From Segatella buccae ATCC 33574 (lineage in GTDB: Bacteria > Bacteroidota > Bacteroidia > Bacteroidales > Bacteroidaceae): 64,000 nucleotides of DNA. Every line of letters begins with the position of its first letter. Position 1 is the stretch's first letter. Positions 26,135-35,136 of this stretch are shown piece by piece. The notes below the pieces were generated by a model. It was given only the letters and a program-made list of their open reading frames with translations, was not told where the DNA came from and did not search any database. The stretch lies in assembly GCF_000184945.1 (NCBI RefSeq), contig NZ_GL586311.1:2086598-2150597 (forward strand), written 5' to 3'. A program made the translations under genes and the position numbers.

Positions 26135-26737
26135 ATGCCTATAATCTCTATACGAAATGTTTCAGTTGAGGCCCAACTGGGATTGTGGAAAATAGAAGAG
26201 AGCGTTGATGACTTCTATAGCCTTTATCCTTTGGAACGCTTCAGGCTGTATGTTGAGTCGCATCTTAAAAGCGAAAGCCGGAAAAGGGAGTTTCTGGCAG
26301 TTCGTGCTCTCTTAGCTTCTATGTTGCCTGGAAATGTTGTTGATGTTGATTATAATGAGGCCGGCAAACCTTTCATCAAAGACTATAAGTTGAGCATCAG
26401 CCACACTCGTGGATATGCTGCTGTGATTCTTTCCCCCCAACATGAAGTTGCGGTCGATATAGAATATGTTAGCGAACGGGTGGGGCGCATTGTCTCCAAG
26501 TTTGTCCGACATGATGAGGCAGCACCTGATATTCGGAGCCAACTGTTGCATTGGAGTGCGAAAGAGACGGTTTATAAGTTCTTTTCAGAAGATGATTTGC
26601 AGTATTTCGACATGCGTTTGAGAGAGATTGGAGACTCAGATTGTTTGGTTGACAATCTCAAGCGCGGTAGCCAAATCCTTGTCCATTATGAATGTAATCA
26701 AAGGTTTATGCTTACTTATGCTATTGCTGGGCAGTAG
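26135..26737 (+). CDS. 4'-phosphopantetheinyl transferase superfamily protein
   Basis: 200 aa. It transfers phosphopantetheine from CoA to a carrier-protein serine. Motifs are LSISHTRGYAAV (substrate side), VAVDIEYVSERV (Asp for Mg2+) and LHWSAKETVYKFF (the W-x-K-E motif), arranged as in Sfp-type enzymes. The carrier is unknown; no polyketide, peptide-synthetase or ACP gene is nearby. It starts 6 nt after gldE and its end overlaps the next gene by 50 nt. Confidence 0.9.
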   Translation: MPIISIRNVSVEAQLGLWKIEESVDDFYSLYPLERFRLYVESHLKSESRKREFLAVRALLASMLPGNVVDVDYNEAGKPFIKDYKLSISHTRGYAAVILSPQHEVAVDIEYVSERVGRIVSKFVRHDEAAPDIRSQLLHWSAKETVYKFFSEDDLQYFDMRLREIGDSDCLVDNLKRGSQILVHYECNQRFMLTYAIAGQ

Positions 26738-27743
26738 TCTATCTTATTCTCAGACTGTAAGGGGTCTTGGGAGTAGAGACTCGTTGAAGTTGGTGAGAGA
26801 GTACAAACAAAGAGCATTTCAGAAGCAGCTTCCACCGGGTAATTACAGTGGCATTGCCCCCATTGGAAATGGAAGATATGCCGTTGTTGACGATAAGTCT
26901 CCTACTGATGGTTTCTATGTTTTCAAAATTGATGTCGATTCTGTTACAGGGGTTATCACCAATGTGGAGAACGAAGGATTCCGGAGTAGTGGTGTGGCTA
27001 ATCGTGACGGTGAAGGGATAGCCTTTGTTGGAGAAAGCCGGACTCTGTGGATTTCCGGAGAGCGTGATAATAAAATCTTGGAGTATCAGTTAGACGGGAG
27101 GCTGACCGGGCGTGAGACCATACTTCCAACAGGCTTTGCAGGTGCTTCTTCGAGTTACGGGTTGGAAGCATTGACGTTTGATGAAGTAGGAAGACGGTTG
27201 ATTACGACTTCTGAAAGCACACTTCCTTGTGATGGAAAACAAGCCGGCCCAATGGACCCGGTTGTCAATAAACTCCGTTTGGTGTTGATCGATTATGATT
27301 CTCTGCACCCTCAAGCTCAATATTTCTATGAGATGGACAGGCCTGTTTCGCCCCAAAAACAGATGGCTAATTATGCTTTCGGTGTGAGCGAGTTGCTTGC
27401 CGTGGATGGAGCTTATCTGCTGGTGCTGGAACGTGAACTGTTTGTTCCTAAAAAGAAAATCGGGGCTTTTGTCCACAACAAACTCTATTCTGTTCCTATG
27501 CCTTTGAGAGGAAGGCAGCATGGGCTTGACAGTATTGGGACTGTCCACAAGTCACTGCTCACAGAGTGGGAGACAAGATTGAACCTGACTGTTCGTAGTT
27601 TCGCCAACTATGAAGGTATGTGCGTGGGGCCAAAACTGAAAAACGGCAATCAGGTTGTCATCCTAATTGCCGACTCGCAGAATCGCTATGCGGGAATGCT
27701 AAAAGATTGGTTTAAAACCATCATTGTCTCTTCACCCCAATGA
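26688..27743 (+). CDS. Exported phytase-like/esterase-like protein
   Basis: 351 aa with a signal peptide (MNVIKGLCLLMLLLGSSLSYSQ). The body fits the esterase-like activity of phytase family: LPPGNYSGIAPIGNGRYAVVDDKS, NRDGEGIAFVGESRTLWISGERDNKI, SSYGLEALTFDE and NYEGMCVGP, blade-like repeats of a beta propeller. The substrate is unknown. The start at 26688 overlaps the PPTase gene by 50 nt; an upstream ATG at 26628 would spoil the signal peptide. Confidence 0.85.
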   Translation: MNVIKGLCLLMLLLGSSLSYSQTVRGLGSRDSLKLVREYKQRAFQKQLPPGNYSGIAPIGNGRYAVVDDKSPTDGFYVFKIDVDSVTGVITNVENEGFRSSGVANRDGEGIAFVGESRTLWISGERDNKILEYQLDGRLTGRETILPTGFAGASSSYGLEALTFDEVGRRLITTSESTLPCDGKQAGPMDPVVNKLRLVLIDYDSLHPQAQYFYEMDRPVSPQKQMANYAFGVSELLAVDGAYLLVLERELFVPKKKIGAFVHNKLYSVPMPLRGRQHGLDSIGTVHKSLLTEWETRLNLTVRSFANYEGMCVGPKLKNGNQVVILIADSQNRYAGMLKDWFKTIIVSSPQ

Positions 27744-27786
27744 AAGTAAAGGTTCTTTCGGATGAATGCAGGTATTGTGGTAGATG

Positions 27787-28863
27787 CTATAATACGCCTT
27801 TCGAACTTGGCAGCTCAAAATGGTAGATGTCCCGCGGTATGGCCATTTTTAAAGAACGCGCAAGAGCTTTAAAGATCCCTTCAATCTTGTGATGTTCGTT
27901 TGCACCTTCGGCTTTGACATTCAGATTCATCTTAGCAGCATCGCTCAAACTTTTGAAGAAGTGATAGAACATTTCAGTGGGCATTTCTCCTATTTTTTCC
28001 CGTTTGAAATCAGCATTCCATACAAGCCATGGCCTTCCTCCAAAGTCGAGAGCCACTTGGCACAGGCAATCATCCATCGGAAGGCAATAGCCGTATCGCT
28101 CTATTCCACGTTTGTCGCCTAATGCTTTGAGCAGACATTCTCCTAAAGCCAGACCGGTGTCTTCTATCGTGTGGTGCTCATCCACATGCAAGTCACCTTT
28201 AGTGTGGATTGTAAGGTCTATCAGAGCATGTTTACCTATCTGTTCAAGCATGTGGTCAAAGAAGCCTATACCGGTGGAAATATCGCATTTCCCCGTTCCG
28301 TCGAGATTCATTTTAATATGTATGTCAGTCTCCTTGGTTGTCCGTCTAATTTCCGCTATCCGTTCACCGGCAAATAGCAGTTCTGCAATTTTGTCCCATG
28401 TCATGCCTTTTTGGTCAAGAATGAGAGCCTTGCATCCCAAGTTTTTAGCCAATTCTGCATCTGTCTCACGGTCGCCTATGACATAGCTGCCGGTCAAATC
28501 GTATGCCGGATTGTCTATATATTCAGTCAGCATACCCGTTCCGGGTTTTCTCATGGGAGAATGGTCTTCCGGAAAATGGCGGTCAATCAGCTGATCGGCA
28601 AACGTGATACCTTCACCCTCAAGTGTTTGTAGAATGAAGTTGTGGACAGGCCAGAAGGTATCTTCGGGAAAAGAAGCGGTGCCCAAGCCGTCTTGGTTGC
28701 TCACCATAATACATTTGTAATCCAAATGTTGGCAGATGAATCCAAGGTTTTTGAACACTCCTTTCTTGAACTTCAGCTTTTCAAAAGCGTCAATCTGCTC
28801 ATCAGCAGGTTCTTCTATGAGTGTACCGTCACGATCGATGAATAGCAATTTAGTCGGTTTCAT
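27787..28863 (-). CDS. hisB: Bifunctional histidinol-phosphatase / imidazoleglycerol-phosphate dehydratase
   Basis: 358 aa, two fused enzymes of histidine synthesis. The N-terminal HAD phosphatase has [14 protein letters not shown] (DxDGT) and [16 protein letters not shown]. The C-terminal dehydratase from about residue 170 has the paired metal motifs [12 protein letters not shown] and [11 protein letters not shown], then [12 protein letters not shown]. It starts 14 nt inside the end of the membrane-protein gene. No other his gene is in the window, so it is cut off from hisGDC, unlike the usual Bacteroidales hisGDCB arrangement. Confidence 0.97.
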   Translation of the reverse strand: MKPTKLLFIDRDGTLIEEPADEQIDAFEKLKFKKGVFKNLGFICQHLDYKCIMVSNQDGLGTASFPEDTFWPVHNFILQTLEGEGITFADQLIDRHFPEDHSPMRKPGTGMLTEYIDNPAYDLTGSYVIGDRETDAELAKNLGCKALILDQKGMTWDKIAELLFAGERIAEIRRTTKETDIHIKMNLDGTGKCDISTGIGFFDHMLEQIGKHALIDLTIHTKGDLHVDEHHTIEDTGLALGECLLKALGDKRGIERYGYCLPMDDCLCQVALDFGGRPWLVWNADFKREKIGEMPTEMFYHFFKSLSDAAKMNLNVKAEGANEHHKIEGIFKALARSLKMAIPRDIYHFELPSSKGVL

Positions 28864-29740
28864 GATACTTTTCCATTTGTTTTATTTCATATTCATTTGA
28901 AGTCGTTGAGCCGTAAATAAATACATAGACCATATTACTGTAAATCATGGCAAACGTCAAGATGAAAGAAAAGATAACCAAAACGCCGAATACAAGATAT
29001 GGGAAATAGGCAGGAATTCCCAAATCATCGCCTTGTAGAGCACCCAGTTGCGAGAATGTCTGCGCCAGTACGATGATATACACCGGCATGGCAATAATGA
29101 ACATGATGGCTCCAAAGATGAGCGAAAGTATCAATGTGGTGACAAATAAACCTCCGACTTGCCGTAATCCGATCTTATAATCCTGAAAAATACTCTTTAA
29201 TTTATCCTTTTCGTTAAGCATGTATTTGGGGATAGCGTATGCAAATGGCAGTAGCATTACAACAGATATGGTCAACAGAAGGGCAATTCCACCTATTGAG
29301 AGTGCCAATGTGAGCCAATCGGGCGAAGGAAAAGATAAGGGTGAAGGGATATTTTTAGCGAGGATAGATGTTATACTTGCCAACAATAGCGCGACAACCA
29401 ATAGAACACAAGCGACTTTTGCATATCTCCATAGGTTCCATGTGAGTCGTTTGTCATTGAAAAGACGAAAAAATCCCCCCGCAAACACGAAACTGACAAA
29501 TATCATCAGGAGATATATTACGGTTTGGATGATAAATGACGTGATGGGAGAAGATGCTCCCCAGTCATGCAAAGCTTTGTTTGGAATCCGCAGATACAAT
29601 GTTGCCGCCATGAAGACAGCGTACAGCAAAGCAGGTAACCACATCCGTCTGAATATTTCAGGCAGATTGTCTATGTATGCACAAAAGGCTTCCCTGATAC
29701 ATCTTTTATTGCTTCTGGGTTTAAATAAATCGATTTTCAT
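28850..29740 (-). CDS. Hypothetical polytopic membrane protein
   Basis: 296 aa with about six hydrophobic segments (e.g. [97 protein letters not shown]). There is no transporter motif, and I do not recognise a family. It sits between trmH (27 nt upstream) and hisB (14-nt overlap), so the three form one operon. Confidence 0.82.
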   Translation of the reverse strand: MKIDLFKPRSNKRCIREAFCAYIDNLPEIFRRMWLPALLYAVFMAATLYLRIPNKALHDWGASSPITSFIIQTVIYLLMIFVSFVFAGGFFRLFNDKRLTWNLWRYAKVACVLLVVALLLASITSILAKNIPSPLSFPSPDWLTLALSIGGIALLLTISVVMLLPFAYAIPKYMLNEKDKLKSIFQDYKIGLRQVGGLFVTTLILSLIFGAIMFIIAMPVYIIVLAQTFSQLGALQGDDLGIPAYFPYLVFGVLVIFSFILTFAMIYSNMVYVFIYGSTTSNEYEIKQMEKYHETD

Positions 29741-29767
29741 ATCATCAAATGTTTAACGCTTGTGCCT

Positions 29768-30580
29768 TTACTCTTTTCTTGTATCTTCCAATAATGATCT
29801 TCGTCTAAACTCTGCGCAGGTTATCGCAGTGGCAATGGCCACGTTGAGACTTTCAGCTGAAGGGCGGTCTTTTGGGTATCCGGGAATGAAAAGACGATGG
29901 TTTATATGCCGTGTTATTTCTTTGGAGATGCCTTTCCCCTCGTTGCCCATAATGATTACTCCGTGGTGCGTCAGCGATTGCTCGTAGATATCTGTCCCGT
30001 CCAGCATAGTCCCGTAGACAGGAGTCTCATTCGGAAGGCTTTCTAAATACGCAGACAAGTCGGTGTAGACAATCTTTGTGCGCGCTATACTGCCCATTGT
30101 GGCTTGTACCGTTTTGGGATTATAAGCATCGGCAGTATCTTCACTACACACAATATCTGTGATACCAAACCAATCGGCAATGCGGATGATAGTCCCTAAA
30201 TTTCCCGGATCTTGCACCCCGTCAAGTGCTAAAATGAGCGATGAGTCCCATGCGGCAGAAGCTGTATACGCCTCTTGCGTTATGCTTGGGGGGGTGGAAT
30301 GCTTATTAGGAATATCAAATACACCGATAACCATTTGGGGATGTTGTAAGAAACTTATCTTTCTGAGCTCCTCCTCTGTGACCTCATATTTTTCTGTCGA
30401 GGAAGAAATGGGGCTGTTTTTCTCAAACCACTCTCGGGTAGCAGCCAGCAAAGAGGCTTGCCCGACAGCTAGAAGTTCGCCCACAATTTTCGGACCTTCA
30501 GCAACGAACTTTCCTTCAGCCTTACGGTTTTTCTTCAGTTCCAGCGAATGGATATATTTTATCTTAGCCTTACTAATCAT
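29768..30580 (-). CDS. TrmH/SpoU-family RNA 2'-O-methyltransferase
   Basis: 270 aa. N-terminal substrate-binding domain (ISKAKIKYIHSLELKKNRK, GKFVAEGPKIV), then the SPOUT knot with LALDGVQDPGNLGTIIRIADW, IIMGNEGKGIS and IPGYPKDRPSAESLNVAIA (motifs 1-3). It methylates a ribose in rRNA or tRNA; the exact target is not predictable. Start ATG 30580 is preferred: the -7 motif TATCTTTG ends 5 nt upstream, so a start at 30598 would lie upstream of the transcript. The mRNA is probably leaderless. Confidence 0.92.
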   Translation of the reverse strand: MISKAKIKYIHSLELKKNRKAEGKFVAEGPKIVGELLAVGQASLLAATREWFEKNSPISSSTEKYEVTEEELRKISFLQHPQMVIGVFDIPNKHSTPPSITQEAYTASAAWDSSLILALDGVQDPGNLGTIIRIADWFGITDIVCSEDTADAYNPKTVQATMGSIARTKIVYTDLSAYLESLPNETPVYGTMLDGTDIYEQSLTHHGVIIMGNEGKGISKEITRHINHRLFIPGYPKDRPSAESLNVAIATAITCAEFRRRSLLEDTRKE

Positions 30581-30584
30581 GCTA

Positions 30585-30592
30585 CAAAGATA
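30585..30592 (-). promoter_or_regulatory. -7 promoter element of the trmH operon, leaderless
   Basis: Minus strand TATCTTTG with its G 5 nt from the start codon, the same spacing as at mtaB and the GT2 gene at 38344. Confidence 0.7.
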
Positions 30593-30667
30593 CTTCAAAA
30601 ATCTCTGTTACCGACTAAAAACAATATATATTTAAGACCGACAGCCTTGCATTTAACGGAAATTTAT

Positions 30668-30675
30668 TACCTTTG
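30668..30675 (+). promoter_or_regulatory. -7 promoter element of the BamA-like gene
   Basis: TACCTTTG. It covers the first possible TTG start of the downstream frame (30673), so that codon cannot be translated. The leader to TTG 30694 is about 15 nt. Confidence 0.75.
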
Positions 30676-30693
30676 CCCTTAAAACAGAAAGAA

Positions 30694-32898
30694 TTGAAGT
30701 CGTTTAAACTCTTTTATGTCATACTCTTTGTCTGGCTGTTTGTTGCCTGTTCGGCCACGAAATTTATACCCGAGCGTCAATATATGCTTGACAAAGTGGA
30801 AATCAAGTCCGACACAAAGGGATTTGATGTGGCCTCATTGGAACCCTATATCCGCCAGAAGGCCAATTCAAAGTGGTTTTCGGTTTTCAAGATTCCGTTG
30901 GGAACATACGCTCTCTCGGGCACAGACACAACCAAATGGATTAACAGGACTTTGCAGCATATTGGTGAACAGCCTGTCATTTTCGACACTGTGCAGGCTC
31001 GTTTGTCCTGCGAAGACCTCAAGACTGCCATGCAAAACATTGGTTACATGCACGCAGGGGTGAAGTTGGAAACCAGAATTAAGGGCAAAAAATTGAAAGC
31101 TATCTATACGCTTAGCCCAGGCACACCATTTTATATAGGCAGCGTGAAGTATGACATTCAGGACAGTGTCATTCGTAAAATGCTGAAGATGGAGAAGCCT
31201 GATGGCAGGGGGCTTAAACCCGGTATGCCGTTTACGGTCGGCAGGCTCGATGCTGAACGTAAACGGATAACCGCTCTACTGAATGACAGCGGATACTATC
31301 GTTTCCACAAAGACTTTATCCAATACACTGCCGATTCCATTCGAGGAAGCAAAAATATTGGAGTGACACTCCATCTGTTGAAATACCGGGCTTCGGCTAA
31401 TTCCGAAGAGACGCTGCATCCACGCTATATCGTGAGGAATGTCCACTTTCTCAGCAACGATTCTTCCCGTTTGCACATTAGACGGAAAGTCCTTGACAAT
31501 ACGACAGCCATCGAAGAGGGTAAGCCTTATAATGCTTCAGCCCTGCAGCGCACCTATAACAATTTCAGCCGTCTGCAGGCTGTGAAGTTCACCAATATCC
31601 GTTTTCTTGAGGTTCCCGACACAACATTACTTGATTGTAATATCCAATTAAGCGCCAACAAACCATCCACCATTTCTTTCCAACCGGAAGGCACCAACAC
31701 AGCAGGCGACCTTGGAGCTGCAGCCACGCTGACCTACACCAATCGCAACCTGTTCAGGGGGAGTGAACTTTTCAGTGTAAGTTTTCGCGCCGCTTTTGAA
31801 GCGATAACGGGTCTTGACGGTTATCAAGACCAGAATTATCAGGAGTATTCCGTTGAAGGTAAACTGACCTTTCCACGCTTCTTGGCTCCCTTCCTCTCGC
31901 GGAGTTTCACGCGTCGTCAGACAGCCACGTCCGAGGTGTCATTGAGTTGGGATCTCCAGAACCGCCCGGAGTTTCATCGCCGAGTCTTTTCTGCAGGTTG
32001 GCGTTATCGTTGGAGTGAGCCTCATCATCACCTCAATTGGCGTCTCGACCTGCTCGATCTTAATTATGTTTACATGCCTTGGATATCCCCTACGTTCAAG
32101 CATGACTATCTTGATAGTGTGAGCAACCGCAATGCCATTCTCCGTTACAACTACGAAGATCTCTTTATTCTCAAGACAGGCTTCGGCTTGACTTACAATA
32201 ACGGCACCAATGCTTTCCGGGCCAATGTGGAGACTTCAGGCAACCTGCTTAATGTGGTGGCTCGTATGGGCCGTTTCAAGCGCAATGATGAGGGACAATA
32301 CACCTTATTTAATATAGCATACGCGCAGTATGTCAAATTTGATTTCGATTATACCCGTTTGATAAAGTTTGATGAGAACAATATGCTTGCCTTGCATGGA
32401 GATATAGGCATCGCCTATCCTTATGGCAACAGCAAGATATTGCCTTTTGAAAAGCGTTATTTCTCCGGCGGTGCCAACTCTGTGCGCGGATGGAGTGTAC
32501 GAGAATTAGGACCGGGAAAATTCAAGGGGAGTGACGGTCGTATTGACTTTATCAACCAGACCGGAGACATGAAATTGGATTTGAATGCCGAGCTGCGCAC
32601 CTTCCTTTTCTGGAAACTCCATGGTGCTTTGTTTGTTGATGCCGGCAATGTTTGGACACTGCGCAACTATGCAGAGCAGCCGGGTGGGCAATTCAAGTTC
32701 AATAAGTTCTATCAGCAAATTGCTGTAGCCTACGGTTTGGGATTCCGGCTTAATTTCGACTATTTCGTCTTACGGTTGGATATGGGTATGCGTGCCATCA
32801 CCCCTGCCTATCAAAGTCAGCAAGAGCATTATGCGATATTCCATCCTAACTTCGGTCGCGATTTCTCTTTCCACTTCGCGGTAGGCCTCCCATTCTAA
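30694..32898 (+). CDS. BamA/TamA-family outer-membrane protein, lipoprotein type
   Basis: 734 aa from TTG 30694. Signal MKSFKLFYVILFVWLFVAC with a lipobox-like FVAC. POTRA-like repeats follow (~30-330), then a 16-strand barrel with the surface-antigen signature (RYFSGGANSVRGW, LGPG, LNAELRTFLFWKLHGALFVDAGNVW). It ends in Phe (FHFAVGLPF), the outer-membrane insertion signal. It probably helps insert or export outer-membrane proteins. The alternative TTG at 30673 lies inside the -7 promoter motif, and no in-frame ATG occurs before residue ~31. Its 3' end overlaps the convergent lipoprotein gene by 53 nt. Confidence 0.9.
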   Translation: MKSFKLFYVILFVWLFVACSATKFIPERQYMLDKVEIKSDTKGFDVASLEPYIRQKANSKWFSVFKIPLGTYALSGTDTTKWINRTLQHIGEQPVIFDTVQARLSCEDLKTAMQNIGYMHAGVKLETRIKGKKLKAIYTLSPGTPFYIGSVKYDIQDSVIRKMLKMEKPDGRGLKPGMPFTVGRLDAERKRITALLNDSGYYRFHKDFIQYTADSIRGSKNIGVTLHLLKYRASANSEETLHPRYIVRNVHFLSNDSSRLHIRRKVLDNTTAIEEGKPYNASALQRTYNNFSRLQAVKFTNIRFLEVPDTTLLDCNIQLSANKPSTISFQPEGTNTAGDLGAAATLTYTNRNLFRGSELFSVSFRAAFEAITGLDGYQDQNYQEYSVEGKLTFPRFLAPFLSRSFTRRQTATSEVSLSWDLQNRPEFHRRVFSAGWRYRWSEPHHHLNWRLDLLDLNYVYMPWISPTFKHDYLDSVSNRNAILRYNYEDLFILKTGFGLTYNNGTNAFRANVETSGNLLNVVARMGRFKRNDEGQYTLFNIAYAQYVKFDFDYTRLIKFDENNMLALHGDIGIAYPYGNSKILPFEKRYFSGGANSVRGWSVRELGPGKFKGSDGRIDFINQTGDMKLDLNAELRTFLFWKLHGALFVDAGNVWTLRNYAEQPGGQFKFNKFYQQIAVAYGLGFRLNFDYFVLRLDMGMRAITPAYQSQQEHYAIFHPNFGRDFSFHFAVGLPF

Positions 32899-33331
32899 CC
32901 AGCCACCTGCCGTTTCTCCGTACCAGATTCAGCACAAAGTCGGCTTGATTCACGAAATGCCCTTTCGTTCCGATGGTGTCCATGTGCAGATAGTTTCTCA
33001 CTGTCAGGTGGGCCGTTGCCGTTGTGTCATTTTCATCCATGTTGATTTCTAAAATTTCATGTTGCGCACTTTCTTCCTGATGGGTCAAAAGGTCTATGTC
33101 TGCCTGATGCACATTCGATGCAGCATAGCGTAACCAGCGTTCCGACTCGGGCGTGCAATGCCGGGCAGCCTCTTCAAAATGCCAGTTGAAGTAGTCGCAG
33201 GCAAAGGAATCGACAGTTGCTTCAATGTCCGACTCTGCACCGAATGCTACATGCCGGCACGAGGATAGTGCTATGATTGTCACCATCATCAGCCATCCGG
33301 AGGCCAGGCTTTTGATCAAACGAAAATTCAT
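32846..33331 (-). CDS. Small lipoprotein, NTF2/DUF4878-like
   Basis: 161 aa. Lipobox LSSC (Cys25). The mature part, ATVDSFACDYFNWHFEEAARHC then TATAHLTVRNYLHMD and ADFVLNLVRRNGRWLVRMGG, has the helix-then-sheet pattern of NTF2-like lipoproteins (DUF4878-like). Ligand unknown. Its last 53 nt overlap the end of the BamA-like gene on the other strand. It has its own -7 motif TACCTTTG at 33354-33361. Confidence 0.78.
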   Translation of the reverse strand: MNFRLIKSLASGWLMMVTIIALSSCRHVAFGAESDIEATVDSFACDYFNWHFEEAARHCTPESERWLRYAASNVHQADIDLLTHQEESAQHEILEINMDENDTTATAHLTVRNYLHMDTIGTKGHFVNQADFVLNLVRRNGRWLVRMGGLPRSGKRNRDRS

Positions 33332-33353
33332 ATTAAAATCTTTAAATTTGCCA

Positions 33354-33361
33354 CAAAGGTA
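33354..33361 (-). promoter_or_regulatory. -7 promoter element of the NTF2-like lipoprotein
   Basis: Minus strand TACCTTTG, 23 nt upstream of the start codon. Confidence 0.65.
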
Positions 33362-33370
33362 ATAAAAAAG

Positions 33371-33401
33371 TTTGGCAGGCTAATCTTTTTTGTTACTTTT
33401 G
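33371..33401 (+). promoter_or_regulatory. Promoter of the MBL-fold gene
   Basis: -33 TTTG (33371-33374), a 19-nt spacer, and -7 TACTTTTG (33394-33401). Divergent from the lipoprotein promoter 33 bp away. Confidence 0.8.
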
Positions 33402-33484
33402 CATAAAGTAAGCTGCACTCGGAGGCTTGGAAGTAACTTAATTTTCTCCGTTTGCATTGCTTTCGCATAAAATACGAACTTGAC

Positions 33485-34288
33485 ATGCTAAGATTTATAT
33501 CCTTCGGGAGTGGGAGTAGCGGCAACTGCTATTATCTCTTTACCGACACGGATGCCCTTTTAATAGATGTAGGAGTAGGGCTTCGGACCCTTAAAAAACA
33601 TTTCCATGATTATGGAAAACGCTTAGATAGCGTGCATCACATATTGATTACCCATGACCATGCCGACCATGTCAAGTCGGTGGGGAGCGTCTGTCGTGAC
33701 TTTCGGTTGCCAGTCTTCACCACCCGCAAAGTGCATGAGGGCATCGAACGCAACTATTGTGTACGGCAAAAAATCAACCCCGCTTTTGTACATGTTATAG
33801 AAAAGGCCACTTCTTTTACATTGGGCGAATTTCATGTGACGCCTTTCGGTGTTCCCCACGATAGTGCCGACAATGTGGGCTATAAGATAGAGTGTGAAGG
33901 TGTTGTGTTCAGTTTGATGACCGATGTCGGACATCTGACCGATGAGATGCTTCAGGTCATCGAAGAGAGCAACTATCTCGTGATCGAGGCCAACCACGAC
34001 AAAGAGATGTTGGCACAAGGTCGTTATCCTCAATACCTCAAGCAGCGTATAGCCGGACCGATAGGGCATTTGAGCAATGCGGAGTGTGCCATGGCCTTGG
34101 CCGAACATGCCACCCCCAATCTCCGCCACGTGTGGCTCTGCCACTTGAGTGCCGACAATAATCATCCCGAGCTGGCCCGCAAAACGGTAGACCAAGTGTT
34201 GCGCGATCACGGCATTGTCATTGGAGAGGAATTTGATGTGGATGTATTGAAGCGTACAACACCGAGCGGCATTTACGATTTGAAGTAA
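33485..34288 (+). CDS. MBL-fold metallohydrolase (YycJ/WalJ-like)
   Basis: 267 aa. Start ATG 33485 gives the family N-terminus MLRFISFGSGSSGNCYYL. Zinc motif HDHADH at 57-62, then PHDSADNVGY, MTDVGH, EANHDKEML and WLCHLSADNNHPELA carry the later ligands. The YycJ/WalJ group is implicated in DNA repair as a 5'-exonuclease and in cell-wall control in Firmicutes. The role in Bacteroidales is unknown to me. Single-gene unit. Confidence 0.9.
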   Translation: MLRFISFGSGSSGNCYYLFTDTDALLIDVGVGLRTLKKHFHDYGKRLDSVHHILITHDHADHVKSVGSVCRDFRLPVFTTRKVHEGIERNYCVRQKINPAFVHVIEKATSFTLGEFHVTPFGVPHDSADNVGYKIECEGVVFSLMTDVGHLTDEMLQVIEESNYLVIEANHDKEMLAQGRYPQYLKQRIAGPIGHLSNAECAMALAEHATPNLRHVWLCHLSADNNHPELARKTVDQVLRDHGIVIGEEFDVDVLKRTTPSGIYDLK

Positions 34289-34356
34289 GAATGACATGCG
34301 TGAAACCTTGCAAAGCCGTAAAAAAGTATAAACGGAGTCGGTTTGTAGGTAAAAAC

Positions 34357-34387
34357 TTGCGTAAATCAAATAAAAAGCGTAATTTTG
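34357..34387 (+). promoter_or_regulatory. Promoter of rpsP
   Basis: -33 TTG (34357-34359), a 20-nt spacer, and -7 TAATTTTG (34380-34387). The leader to ATG 34450 is about 58 nt. Confidence 0.8.
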
Positions 34388-34449
34388 CAGCCGCTGTTAC
34401 GAGTTAATGGCATAAAATTCAAACCTAATTAAAAAAGTTATTTAAGAAA

Positions 34450-34998
34450 ATGGCAACAAAAATCAGATTGCAGCGTGGCGGCCGTAAGGGCTATGCCTTC
34501 TACCGCATTGTTATCGCTGACGCTCGTGCACCACGTGATGGTAAATTTACTGAGAAGATTGGTACTTACAATCCCAACACCAATCCTGCTACCGTAGATT
34601 TGAATTTCGATCGTGCTCTTTATTGGGTGGAAGTAGGCGCACAGCCCACAGACACCGTTCGCAACATCCTCAAGGGTGAAGGCGTTTATTTGATGAAGCA
34701 CCTCCGTGGTGGTGTCAAGAAAGGCGCATTCGATGAGGCTGCCGCCCAGACCAAGTTTGATGCTTGGAAGCAAGGTAAGGACAGTGCCAACAATGCTGTT
34801 CGAGAGGCTGGTGTAAAGGCCAAGAAAGAGGCTGCCGCCAAAGAGCTCGAAGCTGAAAAGAAAGTAAATGAAGCCATCGCCAAGAAGGTGGCCGACAAGA
34901 AGGCTGCCGAAGCTGCTGCTAAGGCTGAGGCCGAGGCTGCAACAGAGGCTCCTGCTGAAGCACCCGCCGAAGAGGCTGCTGCTCCTGCCGAAGCATAG
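34450..34998 (+). CDS. rpsP: 30S ribosomal protein S16 with a long Ala/Lys/Glu tail
   Basis: 182 aa, against 80-90 in most bacteria. The first ~80 residues are S16 proper ([29 protein letters not shown]). The rest is a charged helix ([16 protein letters not shown] and similar) grading into an APAE-rich disordered end. Extended S16 tails are known in Bacteroidetes. It is encoded alone rather than in the rpsP-rimM-trmD-rplS operon of other phyla, with its own promoter and a strong terminator. Confidence 0.96.
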   Translation: MATKIRLQRGGRKGYAFYRIVIADARAPRDGKFTEKIGTYNPNTNPATVDLNFDRALYWVEVGAQPTDTVRNILKGEGVYLMKHLRGGVKKGAFDEAAAQTKFDAWKQGKDSANNAVREAGVKAKKEAAAKELEAEKKVNEAIAKKVADKKAAEAAAKAEAEAATEAPAEAPAEEAAAPAEA

Positions 34999-35023
34999 TC
35001 TTCAGAAATTTACGACACATAAG

Positions 35024-35072
35024 AAGCCGGAAACCAACAGTCGAGATTACGACCATGGTTTCCGGCTTTTTA
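35024..35072 (+). terminator. Terminator of rpsP
   Basis: AAGCCGGAAACCA (35024-35036) pairs perfectly with TGGTTTCCGGCTT (35056-35068), followed by T residues. Confidence 0.92.
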
Positions 35073-35104
35073 TGTGCCATTGTGTCAATATAATTCTCTA
35101 TAGA

Positions 35105-35136
35105 TTTGCTTTTGGACATTTCGTGTCGTATCTTTG
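35105..35136 (+). promoter_or_regulatory. Promoter of element B
   Basis: -33 TTTG (35105-35108), a 20-nt spacer, and -7 TATCTTTG (35129-35136). No gene lies downstream on this strand for more than 3 kb. Confidence 0.78.

Noticed and set aside
30673..30693. TTG start giving a 741-aa BamA-like protein
   Set aside because: The codon is part of the -7 promoter motif, so it cannot be in the mRNA.
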